DNA of 40,103 nucleotides. Origin: Candidatus Uhrbacteria bacterium (lineage in GTDB: Bacteria; Patescibacteriota; Patescibacteriia; UBA9934; GWF2-40-263). Within the stretch, counting starts at the first letter, position 1; every line of letters starts with the position of its first letter. The position numbers and the translations under genes are program-made. The stretch is taken from NCBI GenBank assembly GCA_016188495.1, contig JACPHU010000002.1:71363-111465 (forward strand), given 5' to 3'. The notes below the pieces were generated by a model. It was not told the DNA's origin. It did not search any database and worked only from the letters and a program-made list of their open reading frames with translations. Below, one piece after another: positions 5,974-13,621 of this stretch.

Positions 5974-6384
5974 CTAGGCGGCGAGGAGCTGGTTGAGCTC
6001 CCGCTGAAGCCCCTTGCGCAGGTTCTGCGGGAGCCCACCGGTGGTCGCGAGCTGCTGACGCAGGTTCGCGATCTGCTTGGCGCGGGCCTGGGCCTGGGCG
6101 CGGGCTTCGTCGGCCTGCTGACAGCCGGCGATCAGACGCTCGGCCTCGGCCAGCTTGATCCCGGCGTCCTTCACGCGACGGACGGGATTCGGACAGGTCT
6201 TGAGCACCTGTCCGAGACGCTCGGCCAGGGTCAGCTTCCCCTGCGCCACAGCCTCCGAGAACCGGTCGGCGGTGTCGATCAGGTCGTGAGCCTCGGTCGC
6301 CAGTTGCAGGGCATCGTTGGAGCCCAGCTGAGTGGCGGCTGCGATGGCGATGGTGGCGCGGGTGATCGTGATGCTGCTATTCAT
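5974..6384 (-). CDS. Orphan helical protein, first gene of the GC-rich array (136 aa)
   Basis: The ATG at 6384 is preceded by GGGAGAAG (4 bases), a good ribosome-binding site. The 136-residue product is almost all helix-forming and rich in Ala, Leu, Gln and Arg. Residues about 85-136 (ADEARAQAQARAKQIANL onward) look like a coiled coil or helical hairpin. There is no signal peptide. Two Cys are present (CPNP and AGCQQ), not in a metal-binding pattern. No family is recognised. It is the most upstream gene of the leftward array, so any array promoter should lie right of 6384. Confidence 0.65.
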   Translation of the reverse strand: MNSSITITRATIAIAAATQLGSNDALQLATEAHDLIDTADRFSEAVAQGKLTLAERLGQVLKTCPNPVRRVKDAGIKLAEAERLIAGCQQADEARAQAQARAKQIANLRQQLATTGGLPQNLRKGLQRELNQLLAA

Positions 6385-6634
6385 GGTGCTTCTCCCGTGT
6401 TTGTGTCCGACCTGGACACGTTTGCGTTTCAGTTGATTCTACGATTTCCCCAACCTTATGGAGGTAATGGTGAAGCAGTGATCTGGACAAGTCCGGATGT
6501 ACTTCGTGATCACAATTGGTGTGGGTTGAGTAAGTCCTCAGGACCTAGTCATCCACTTAGTGATCCACGCTTAGGTTCCTCTTGCGAGGTTCCAGGGACG
6601 TGTGACTCTCTCCTCCATGAGGCTGGCGAAATCT
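6385..6634. other. Non-coding stretch upstream of the orphan array
   Basis: A 250-base stretch without a supported gene. It contains a GTGTCC/GGACAC hairpin near 6400-6417 and a GTCCTCAGGAC palindrome near 6535. If the leftward array has a promoter it should be here, but I see no convincing -35/-10 pair. Confidence 0.35.
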
Positions 6635-6764
6635 GAGATTCTTTCAAAACTCGCGATCTTGCGGCTTACGGGCGCCCGTCGACTCAACTCTCCCTATTGT
6701 GAATAGGGTTCGTCGAGCTCGACAGCCCGTGCACCGCAATCTCATCGACTTTTGAAAGAATCTC
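6635..6764 (+). repeat. Nested palindrome family, copy A
   Basis: The outer arms GAGATTCTTTC and GAAAGAATCTC pair perfectly. The conserved segment CAAAACTCGCGATCTTGC lies on the left and GCAATCTCATCGACTTTTG on the right, forming stems around a fixed asymmetric internal loop. An inner stem ACGGGC/GCCCGT encloses a CCCTATT/AATAGGG hairpin. Orientation is assigned from the CTCGCGATCTTGC arm coming first. Confidence 0.75.
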
Positions 6765-6776
6765 CTTCGTTCATTC

Positions 6777-6842
6777 AAAAAAGCTGGTTACTGTTTATAT
6801 CTGTTTCCGTGGAGGGAGTGATACAAACAACAACCAGCTTTT
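6777..6842 (-). terminator. Long-stem terminator of the small-RNA candidate
   Basis: AAAGCTGGTT/AACCAGCTTT stem extended by wobble pairs to 21 bp, with six T residues after it on the minus strand. Confidence 0.65.
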
Positions 6843-6961
6843 CAGAGTTGTAGGAAACTCTGTTTGCTTTTTGTGTCGACCTATAAGCGGGTCGTCGCTA
6901 CTCTCTCCCCAGAAAGATTTTTGTTTGTGATGTGCGATCTCGTTGCTTGTGTGATCTTGAT
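6777..6961 (-). ncRNA. Candidate small RNA with CU-rich loop, leftward
   Basis: A minus-strand promoter (TTGACA, 17 bp, TATTCT) ends at 6968, predicting a start near 6961. The transcript would contain hairpins GACC/GGTC and CAGAGTT/AACTCTG. It ends in a 21 bp stem (6780-6842) followed by a T-run. Several G-U pairs in that stem (GTTGTTTGTAT against ATATAAACAGT) form only in the leftward RNA, supporting this direction. The loop carries CACTCCCTCCAC, complementary to Shine-Dalgarno sequences such as GGAGG. The length is about 185 nt. No coding frame in it looks real. Confidence 0.6.
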
Positions 6962-6967
6962 AGTCAC

Positions 6968-6996
6968 AGAATATCATTTTTTGACAACTTTGTCAA
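6968..6996 (-). promoter_or_regulatory. Sigma70-type promoter driving the small-RNA candidate
   Basis: Reading leftward: -35 TTGACA (plus-strand TGTCAA, 6991-6996), a spacer of exactly 17 bases, and -10 TATTCT (plus-strand AGAATA, 6968-6973). The -35 matches consensus perfectly and the -10 matches at four of six positions. Confidence 0.7.
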
Positions 6997-7020
6997 GACC
7001 TACACATAAATAAAATACAT

Positions 7021-7044
7021 TATTTATCTAAATTTAGATAAATA
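7021..7044. promoter_or_regulatory. Perfect 24 bp palindrome, likely operator
   Basis: TATTTATCTAAA is followed directly by its exact reverse complement, giving a 24 bp dyad with no spacer. It lies 25 bases upstream of the leftward -35 box (6991-6996), in an AT-rich stretch. A dimeric regulator site is the obvious reading. No regulator gene is adjacent. Confidence 0.55.
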
Positions 7045-7120
7045 CTATAGTACAGATTTTGTTTACAAATGCAGACATAGACACGAATTTTCCCATTCGC
7101 CTCCGCTCCCGTAGATAAAT

Positions 7121-7215
7121 ATTCCCTGAGCGGAGGCTCGTTCGACGAGACGGAGTCGTCCTTCAACACGTTCAGGGCGATCTTGAATATATCGAAAAGT
7201 CGAAGGGTTTAGTCT
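7121..7215. repeat. CCTGAGC/GTCGAAGG palindromic repeat
   Basis: TTCCCTGAGCGGAGGCTCG, then TTCGACGAGACGGAG and ending with AGTCGAAGGGT. Same family as the units near 5690 and 9432. It lies between the upstream non-coding region and the holB promoter. Confidence 0.6.
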
Positions 7216-7220
7216 CGTGG

Positions 7221-7226
7221 TATAAT
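7221..7226 (+). promoter_or_regulatory. -10 box (TATAAT) upstream of holB
   Basis: A perfect TATAAT predicts a start near 7233, the first base of nested palindrome copy B, so the whole palindrome would form the 5' leader of the holB mRNA. No good -35 is evident 17 bases upstream. Confidence 0.5.
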
Positions 7227-7231
7227 CTAAC

Positions 7232-7362
7232 GAGATCTCTGCAAAACTCGATGAGATTGCGGTGCACGGGCTGGCAGTCGCTGAAAACGTCCTACAAAAC
7301 GGACGTTGAAGCGATGCCTGGGCGCCCGTAAACCGCAAGATCGCGAGTTTTTCAGAGATCTC
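7232..7362 (-). repeat. Nested palindrome family, copy B (holB leader)
   Basis: Outer arm GAGATCTCTGC pairs with TCAGAGATCTC. The conserved left segment is CAAAACTCGATGAGATTGCGG and the right one CCGCAAGATCGCGAGTTTT, which is the inverse orientation to copy A. The inner part holds CGGGC/GCCCG and an AACGTCC/GGACGTT hairpin. It ends 3 bases before the holB start codon, so the folded form would contain the ribosome-binding region. Confidence 0.75.
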
Positions 7363-7365
7363 TCT

Positions 7366-8331
7366 ATGTTTCCAGGAAATACAGCTATAATTGGCCATAC
7401 ACGCATTCAACAGGTGCTTACCCGGATGCTTGAACACGATACGCTTCCTCATGCGTTGTTGTTTGTGGGCCCTCGTGCCATAGGGAAGACAACAATGGCC
7501 CAAGCGCTCATTCGGCACCTTCTGGGTTCTCAGACTCACTTTCAAAATCATCCAGACTATCAAGAAGTACAGCGTCTTGTTGATGAAAAGACAGAAAAAC
7601 GTAAAACGTCCATTTCTGTAAAGCAAATTCGAGAACTGACCGCACGTCTTGGGCTCACTTCCTTATCCGAAGGATGGAAGATCGTTTTTTTTGAGCAAGC
7701 GCAGTACTTATCTCAAGGCGCCGCCAATGCGTTATTGAAAACGCTTGAAGAACCTAAAGGAAAGACCCTATTCATTTTTTGCACGACACATCTGGAGCAG
7801 GTTCCTGCGACCATCGCTTCTCGTTGCCAGATCATGCGTTTTAATCAGGTTTCGCGCCAAGAAATAGGAGAGAGTCTTGTGCGTTTGGGTTTTAGTCCAC
7901 CGGATGCGATGCTCGCCGCCTCGATGGCATTGGGACGTCCAGGAAAGGCGTTAAGATTTTTAAAAGAGAGTCTTTATCGTTCGCAATGGGAAACAAGTGT
8001 GGGTCAGGCTCTCGCGTTTTTTTCCGCTAGTCTGCCTCAGCGTCTGGCCCAGGTCATGACGCTCATTCCAAAAACAGAGACACAAAAATCCGAATCCCTT
8101 TTAGATCTATTAGATCACTGGGAATTGGTTTGTAGAGATGTTCTCTTTAAACAATTAAATTTAAAAGAGATTCAAGTTTTTTCTCAGGATGAACGAATTA
8201 ATTCTCTTGTGGCTCATTTACCACTTGTTTCATTGATGTCTGTTTTTGAACGTCTCAATCAGGTGCGACGGGCGATCCCGCGTCACGTAAATCCTCATTT
8301 AGCCTTAGAACATATTACTATCGGATTTTAA
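7366..8331 (+). CDS. holB: DNA polymerase III delta-prime subunit
   Basis: A 321-residue clamp-loader ATPase homologue: Walker A GPRAIGKTT (35-43), then GAANALLKTLEEPKGKTLFIF and the SRC motif in ATIASRCQIMRF. In the clamp loader, delta-prime contacts gamma/tau and delta to open and load the sliding clamp during replication. I start at ATG 7366 because upstream in-frame codons fall inside nested palindrome copy B. The ribosome-binding site is weak (AGAGAT). The next gene, a lipoprotein, starts 11 bases after the stop. The Walker A appears intact, whereas some delta-prime subunits have lost it. Confidence 0.85.
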   Translation: MFPGNTAIIGHTRIQQVLTRMLEHDTLPHALLFVGPRAIGKTTMAQALIRHLLGSQTHFQNHPDYQEVQRLVDEKTEKRKTSISVKQIRELTARLGLTSLSEGWKIVFFEQAQYLSQGAANALLKTLEEPKGKTLFIFCTTHLEQVPATIASRCQIMRFNQVSRQEIGESLVRLGFSPPDAMLAASMALGRPGKALRFLKESLYRSQWETSVGQALAFFSASLPQRLAQVMTLIPKTETQKSESLLDLLDHWELVCRDVLFKQLNLKEIQVFSQDERINSLVAHLPLVSLMSVFERLNQVRRAIPRHVNPHLALEHITIGF

Positions 8332-8342
8332 TAATCATTATT

Positions 8343-9398
8343 ATGAAACGTTTTAGTCTTATTGCCTTATCTCTTCTGCTTCTGGGTGCCGGATGTTTTG
8401 GTGGCGGAAAAACCAATACCGGAAGCGATGGAGGGGTCTTTAAAACAAGCAATGCGGGTCAGGAATGGGGACAGACGGCGGTCGTGCCCACAGCAGCGGG
8501 AATAGGGACCTTGTCTACCACGGATGTTCTCAATATGGAGATGGATCCTCAGGACAAGTCTTATCTCTATCTTGGAACGCGCCAGAACGGAATGCTTTAT
8601 TCGGAAGATGGGGGAGTCTCATGGCGTCAGCCTCGGTACGACGCGTTCAAAGAAGGATTGATTTTCGATATTGAAGTAGATCCCAAAGATGTGTGTACCC
8701 TTTATATCGCAAAGGGTTCGCGGCTCTACCGAACAACCGATTGTATGCGTTCGTTTAATAACGAAACCTATGTTGAAAATCGTGCAGGAGTGAGCGTTAT
8801 CCAGGTATCCGTTGATTGGTACAATCCAAAGACCCTTTATATCGGACTCAGCAATGGGAACGTCCTAAAGAGTGAAGATTCCGGGGTTACATGGCGCACG
8901 ATTTTGAAGACAGGAGCCGAAATTTCTAATTTATTGATTCACAATACCGATTCTCGACAAATGCTCGTTTCAACGTTTAAAAAAGGTCTTTGGAAAACCA
9001 CAGACGGCGGATCTACCTGGGAAGAGATTGATGGGGGTTTGAAAGATCTTAAAAAGTCCGAATCCATTTTTACGCTGGTACAATCTGAAGATTCCGGAGT
9101 GGTTATTTCTGCTTCTGAATACGGGCTTATTCGTTCTAACGATTTTGGCTCAACGTGGAAACCGATCAAACTGTTGACTGCGCCAGGACAGGTACTGATT
9201 CGTGCGGTGGGGATAGATGTCCAAAATCCCAACACGTTGTACTACGCATCTAATGCTACTTTCTATCGATCTACAGATGGCGGAACAACGTGGGACACGG
9301 AAAAATTTCCTTCTTCTCGCGTTCCTCGTGTGATGTTGGTTGACCCGGATAACGAATCTGTGTTGTATATCGGTGTAGCAGCGGCTACTGATTCTTAG
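8343..9398 (+). CDS. Lipoprotein with Asp-box (BNR) beta-propeller
   Basis: A 351-residue protein with a lipoprotein signal (MKRFSLIALSLLLLGAGC, lipid-bearing Cys18). The body contains repeated Asp-box motifs of the form S-x-D-x-G-x-x-W: SEDGGVSW, SEDSGVTW, TTDGGSTW, SNDFGSTW and STDGGTTW. These mark blades of a beta-propeller as in Ycf48/sortilin-like proteins. It would be anchored outside the cytoplasmic membrane. Asp-box propellers occur in sialidases and in assembly or binding proteins; no sialidase catalytic residues are evident, so a binding or scaffold role is likelier. It follows holB closely. Confidence 0.85.
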   Translation: MKRFSLIALSLLLLGAGCFGGGKTNTGSDGGVFKTSNAGQEWGQTAVVPTAAGIGTLSTTDVLNMEMDPQDKSYLYLGTRQNGMLYSEDGGVSWRQPRYDAFKEGLIFDIEVDPKDVCTLYIAKGSRLYRTTDCMRSFNNETYVENRAGVSVIQVSVDWYNPKTLYIGLSNGNVLKSEDSGVTWRTILKTGAEISNLLIHNTDSRQMLVSTFKKGLWKTTDGGSTWEEIDGGLKDLKKSESIFTLVQSEDSGVVISASEYGLIRSNDFGSTWKPIKLLTAPGQVLIRAVGIDVQNPNTLYYASNATFYRSTDGGTTWDTEKFPSSRVPRVMLVDPDNESVLYIGVAAATDS

Positions 9399-9431
9399 AG
9401 GAATTAGAAAGTCAGAAAGTTCTAGGGATTA

Positions 9432-9522
9432 AGATTTATTCCCTGAGCCTGTCGAAGGGGCAAAGAATTTTTATCGCTCCTTCGATTCCGCTCCCTCTGG
9501 TCGCTTCGCTCAGGAAATATAA
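9432..9522. repeat. CCTGAGC/GTCGAAGG palindromic repeat
   Basis: TTCCCTGAGCCTGTCGAAGG at the left, CCTTCGATTCCGCTCC in the middle and GCTTCGCTCAGGAAATA at the right form an interrupted inverted repeat between the lipoprotein and frr. Same family as near 5690 and 7121. Confidence 0.65.
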
Positions 9523-9544
9523 AGATTTTAGTTAATTATTTATT

Positions 9545-10099
9545 ATGCATGCCATCCTTTCGCAAAAAAAACCTGCTTTTGAGGCCGCTCTAGATTATCT
9601 TCATAAGGAATTTAATCAGCTTCGTACTGGCCGCGCTACTCCCGCCCTTGTTGAGGATATTCCTGTGAATGCGTATGACGCGACTATGGAAATAAAAGGT
9701 CTTGCCTCTATCCAGACGCAGGATGCAAAAACAATTGTGATTGAACCATGGGATAAGAGTCTCATGAAGAATATTGAAAAAGCCATTCGTGATGCAGGAG
9801 TGGGGTTGAGTCCCGTGGTAGACGGGCATGTCATTCGTATTGTCATGCCGCCCATGACCGAAGAAAATCGTAAAACCATGGTAAAGAGAATGAAAGAATT
9901 TTTGGAAGATGCGCGTATCCGCGTGCGTCAGGTGCGTGAGGAAGCGCGCGAGCTCATCCTTAAGATGGAGAAAGAAAAAACGGTTTCTGAAGATGAAAAA
10001 TTCAAACTCTTTGACGAGATCGATAAAATGACCAAGGAGTATCAAGATCAAATTGAACGAATGGGTGAGGGTAAAGAGGAAGAAATAATGACGGTCTAA
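9545..10099 (+). CDS. frr: Ribosome recycling factor
   Basis: A 184-residue protein, the normal length for RRF. Family signatures include FNQLRTGRATPALVEDI near the N-terminus, IVIEPWDKSLMKNIEKAI, and IRIVMPPMTEENRKTMVK followed by the long helical arm (ARIRVRQVREEARELI). RRF acts with EF-G to split 70S ribosomes after termination. Coordinates match ATG at 9545. glyQS starts 4 bases after the stop, so the two translation genes form an operon. Upstream is a CCTGAGC palindrome rather than an obvious promoter. Confidence 0.95.
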   Translation: MHAILSQKKPAFEAALDYLHKEFNQLRTGRATPALVEDIPVNAYDATMEIKGLASIQTQDAKTIVIEPWDKSLMKNIEKAIRDAGVGLSPVVDGHVIRIVMPPMTEENRKTMVKRMKEFLEDARIRVRQVREEARELILKMEKEKTVSEDEKFKLFDEIDKMTKEYQDQIERMGEGKEEEIMTV

Positions 10100-10103
10100 C
10101 GAT

Positions 10104-11438
10104 ATGCCCAATACAACAACGGTAACGATGGAAAAACTGGTTGCTCTTTCAAAACAGCGAGGATTTGTGTACCCGGGTTCAGATATTTATGGCGGACTGG
10201 CAAACTCTTGGGATTACGGACCATTGGGAACAGAACTCAAGCGCAATATCATGAATGCCTGGTGGCACCGATTTGTGACCTCTCGCGGTGATATGGTCGG
10301 AATTGACGCCGCGATCATCATGAACCCAAAAGTCTGGGAAGCCTCAGGGCACGTGGAAGGATTCACAGACCCTTTGGTTGAATGTAAAAAATGTCATGAA
10401 CGTTTTCGCGCGGATCAGATTGATATTTCTAAACCTTGTACACGCTGTGGAAATAAAGATGGTTTTACAGATCCAAAGAATTTTAATCTTCTTTTCAAAA
10501 CGTTTTTAGGTTCCACAGAGGATTCTTCTTCTGTAGCTTATTTGCGAGGAGAGCTCGCTCAGGCGATGTTTGTAGACTTGCCACAGGTGTTGATGAGTAG
10601 TCGCAAGCGCGTACCATTTGGAATTGCCCAACAAGGAAAATGTTTTCGCAACGAAATTACCCCAGGAAATTTTATTTTTCGTACCCGAGAATTTAACCTG
10701 ATGGAATTTGAATATTTCATTCATCCGTCCGAATGGGAAACGTGGTTTGAATACTGGCTTGAACAAATGAAATCCTGGTTGGATTTTTGTGGAGTCAAAC
10801 GCGAGCATTTGGTTTTTCATGAAATTGAAGATGGGGAGCGAGCTCATTACTCTAAACGTACGGTTGATATCGAATACCTTTATCCATTTGGTCAGAAGGA
10901 ATTATATGGTCTTGCTTATCGTACCGATTTCGATCTGATGCGCCATATGGAAAAATCGGGTGTAGATATGCGCTATACGGATCCTAAAACGCAAGAAAAA
11001 TACATTCCACACGTGATTGAACCAACCTTTGGCATTGATCGTACGGTGCTTATGACGCTGTTGGAAGCGTATTGCGAAGAAGAGGCCCCAACCTCTGAAG
11101 AAGGAGAAACCTCCACACGCGTTGTGCTAAAACTTCCCAAAGCTCTTGCTCCTTTTAAGATCGCCATTTTACCGCTCTCAAAAAAGGAAGAGCTTTCCGC
11201 GCTCGCAGGACCACTGGCCGATCGTCTGCGTCAGCGTTGGGCAACCGATTACGACGAAACACAATCCATTGGTAAACGCTATCGTCGTCAGGATGAGATC
11301 GGAACGCCTTACTGTGTCACCGTCGACTTTGATTCATTGAACGATCAATCCGTAACCGTCCGAGATCGTGACACTATGCAGCAGGTTCGTGTAGCGATCG
11401 ACGATCTTGAGAAATGGTTTGAAGAGAAGCTTGATTAA
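10104..11438 (+). CDS. glyQS: Glycyl-tRNA synthetase, single-chain (eukaryotic/archaeal-type) class II
   Basis: A 444-residue homodimer-type GlyRS that charges tRNA-Gly with glycine. It has the N-terminal GFVYPGSDIYGGLANSWDYGP signature and motif 1 region GTELKRNIMNAWW. A zinc ribbon follows (VECKKCHE and CTRCGNKDG). Next come motif 2 (RNEITPGNFIFRTREFNLMEFEYF), motif 3 (EPTFGIDRTVLMTLLEAY) and an HGTP anticodon-binding domain at the C-terminus (APFKIAILPLSKK, then GKRYRRQDEIGTPYCVTVDFDSL). It is the alpha2 type rather than the alpha2beta2 bacterial type, which is common in Patescibacteria. Cotranscribed with frr. Confidence 0.95.
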   Translation: MPNTTTVTMEKLVALSKQRGFVYPGSDIYGGLANSWDYGPLGTELKRNIMNAWWHRFVTSRGDMVGIDAAIIMNPKVWEASGHVEGFTDPLVECKKCHERFRADQIDISKPCTRCGNKDGFTDPKNFNLLFKTFLGSTEDSSSVAYLRGELAQAMFVDLPQVLMSSRKRVPFGIAQQGKCFRNEITPGNFIFRTREFNLMEFEYFIHPSEWETWFEYWLEQMKSWLDFCGVKREHLVFHEIEDGERAHYSKRTVDIEYLYPFGQKELYGLAYRTDFDLMRHMEKSGVDMRYTDPKTQEKYIPHVIEPTFGIDRTVLMTLLEAYCEEEAPTSEEGETSTRVVLKLPKALAPFKIAILPLSKKEELSALAGPLADRLRQRWATDYDETQSIGKRYRRQDEIGTPYCVTVDFDSLNDQSVTVRDRDTMQQVRVAIDDLEKWFEEKLD

Positions 11439-11457
11439 TTTTTATCAGAAATAGAAA

Positions 11458-11550
11458 TAGGCGAGAGCCTCTGCTCTCGCCTTGTAATTGATCCTTTAAC
11501 AGTGGAAAAATTATTTCTTGATTTCTGGCGAGAGCAGAGGCTCTCGCCTA
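11458..11550. repeat. Inverted pair of REP-like hairpins
   Basis: TAGGCGAGAGCCTCTGCTCT (11458 on, ending CGCC at 11481) recurs as its reverse complement at 11527-11550. Each copy is itself a hairpin (GGCGAGAGC/GCTCTCGCC). This REPIN-like arrangement lies between glyQS and the M16 protease and may also end glyQS transcription. Confidence 0.7.
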
Positions 11551-11569
11551 TGAGATTTATACGTTTTTT

Positions 11570-12844
11570 ATGATCAAACAGTATACGCTTGATAATGGCT
11601 TGCGAGTGATCCTAGCTCCAGTGAATGGAACAGACACCGTGTCTGTTCTTACGCTTGTTCGAGTTGGATCTCGCTATGAATATCAAAAGATAAACGGTTC
11701 CTCTCATTTTATTGAGCACATGCTTTTTAAGGGAACCAAACGCCGACCTACCGCCCAACATATTTCACGAGCCCTGGACGCGATCGGTGCCGATTATAAT
11801 GCTTTTACCGGTAAGAACCTGACAGGGTATTACGTAAAAGTCGATAAGAGCCACTTGGAACTTGGGATCGATATTATTGATGACATGCTTTTTGCCTCTA
11901 AGATGGATGCCGATGAGATGAACCGTGAGCGCGGTGCCATTGTTGAAGAGATCCATATGTACGAGGATAATCCGATGATGCACGTGAGCGATATTCTTGA
12001 AGAGGTGATGTTTGACGGAAGCAGTCTTGGATGGGAAATCGCAGGGACGCCTAAAATTATTCAAGAAGTCGACCGAGATGAAATGCATGCGTTCTATAAA
12101 AAGTACTATCAGCCTTCCAACATGGTATTGGTTGTTTCAGGAAACATTGATCGCAAGGTTAATACCTGGATTGAAGCTCGTTTTGGAAAAAGAAAAAATT
12201 CAAAAGAAGAATTAACAGGATTTGAGTCTTTTGTTGCGCATGCTCCACACAGCAAACCTCTTGCTCGTGTTCAAAACAAAGAAACAGAACAGATTCAATT
12301 GGCGATAGGCTTTCCTTCCTTTGGAATTCAGGATCCTCGCAATCCCGCGCTTTCTTTATTCGGCATTATTTTGGGAGGGAACATGAGCTCGCGATTGTTT
12401 GTGGAAGTGCGTGAACGTAAAGGATTAGCGTATTTTGTCCGTGCGATGAATGATGCCTATGAAGAGACGGGAAATTTCATGGTGCGAGCTGGTCTTGATA
12501 AGAAACGGTTGGACGTCGCCACAGTCACCATCATGAAGGAATTGCGCAAAATTGTTCGCGAGGGTGTGACCTCTGCCGAGCTCAAAGCGGCTAAAGCGTA
12601 TGTTCAAGGACAGATGGCGATTCGTCTTGAAGACAGTTTTGAGCGTGCTCAATGGTTTGCTCGTGAAAAATTATTTCATGCCAGTGTCAGAACGCCAGAA
12701 ATGTATCTTAAACACATTCAAGCCGTCACCGTAAAACAGGTGGCTGAGGTTGCAAAAGCCGTATTAGACTTTAAACAAATGAGTGTGGTCGCTGTCGGTC
12801 CATTTAAAGATGGGGAGGAGCTTCTCAAGCAGGTTGGTTTATGA
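11570..12844 (+). CDS. M16-family zinc metallopeptidase
   Basis: A 424-residue insulinase/processing-peptidase-like protein. The inverted zinc motif HFIEH (H46, E49 catalytic, H50) is intact, and the distal glutamate lies in RGAIVEEIHMYED about 80 residues later. The C-terminal M16_C domain carries the R/Y pair region (GGNMSSRLFVEVRERKGLAY). Such proteases degrade peptides in the cytoplasm. No signal peptide is visible. Its TGA overlaps the ATG of tpiA (ATGA at 12841), indicating translational coupling. Confidence 0.92.
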   Translation: MIKQYTLDNGLRVILAPVNGTDTVSVLTLVRVGSRYEYQKINGSSHFIEHMLFKGTKRRPTAQHISRALDAIGADYNAFTGKNLTGYYVKVDKSHLELGIDIIDDMLFASKMDADEMNRERGAIVEEIHMYEDNPMMHVSDILEEVMFDGSSLGWEIAGTPKIIQEVDRDEMHAFYKKYYQPSNMVLVVSGNIDRKVNTWIEARFGKRKNSKEELTGFESFVAHAPHSKPLARVQNKETEQIQLAIGFPSFGIQDPRNPALSLFGIILGGNMSSRLFVEVRERKGLAYFVRAMNDAYEETGNFMVRAGLDKKRLDVATVTIMKELRKIVREGVTSAELKAAKAYVQGQMAIRLEDSFERAQWFAREKLFHASVRTPEMYLKHIQAVTVKQVAEVAKAVLDFKQMSVVAVGPFKDGEELLKQVGL

Positions 12845-13617
12845 AAACACTGATTGCCAATTGGAAAATGAATGTCGGTATTCGCGAAAGCGTCGCTCTT
12901 GCACGCGGGACTCTTTTAACGTTGCGAGGTCGCAAGCTTATTCCAGAATTGGTGATTTGTCCTTCTACGATCGCCTTAAGCGAAGTGAGAAAAGTGGTTG
13001 CAAGAAGTTCTGTCTCTTTGGGAGCTCAAAACGTTTTTTGGGAATCTAAAGGCCCCTACACAGGAGAAATTTCAACCAGAATGCTGCAAGAGGTAGGCGT
13101 CTCGTATGTGATTTTGGGTCACTCGGAACGCCGACAGGAACTGCATGAAACAGATGAAATGATCCATAAAAAAGTGTTGTATGTTTTATCTGAACAAATG
13201 ACACCCATTCTTTGTATTGGGGAGAGTAAGCAACAACGTGAAGCAGGACAGACGCAAGAAGTGATTCGCGCTCAACTGATCAGCGCGTTATCTCAGGTTT
13301 ATGTGCGTGGATCTGAGAGAGTTCTTATTGCTTATGAACCTGTGTGGGCTATTGGTAGTGGTGAGGCATCTTCTGTGGGAGAAGTGATAGAAATTCATCA
13401 ATATATCCGTTCTTTTTTGCAAGAGTTGTTTCCCGGAGTTTCTTCCCAACAGCTCCCCATCTTGTATGGAGGAAGTGTTGATGGAGAAAATGCGTATGGG
13501 TTTTTGCGAGAAGAGATGATAGATGGATTACTCATTGGTGGAGCAAGTATAAAAATTAACCAATTTAACGATATTGTTGAAGCGGCAGGAGAGGTTTTAG
13601 AGGCTCAAGGAACCTAA
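12841..13617 (+). CDS. tpiA: Triosephosphate isomerase
   Basis: A 258-residue TIM barrel interconverting dihydroxyacetone phosphate and glyceraldehyde 3-phosphate in glycolysis. The catalytic residues are present: K9 in NWKMN, H94 in GHSERR and E166 in YEPVWAIGSGE. The phosphate-gripping loops YGGSVDGENA and DGLLIGGASI are present too. The length is typical. It overlaps the M16 protease gene by 4 bases and is followed 4 bases later by the TPR protein, forming a three-gene operon. Confidence 0.96.
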   Translation: MKTLIANWKMNVGIRESVALARGTLLTLRGRKLIPELVICPSTIALSEVRKVVARSSVSLGAQNVFWESKGPYTGEISTRMLQEVGVSYVILGHSERRQELHETDEMIHKKVLYVLSEQMTPILCIGESKQQREAGQTQEVIRAQLISALSQVYVRGSERVLIAYEPVWAIGSGEASSVGEVIEIHQYIRSFLQELFPGVSSQQLPILYGGSVDGENAYGFLREEMIDGLLIGGASIKINQFNDIVEAAGEVLEAQGT

Positions 13618-13621
13618 ACAT

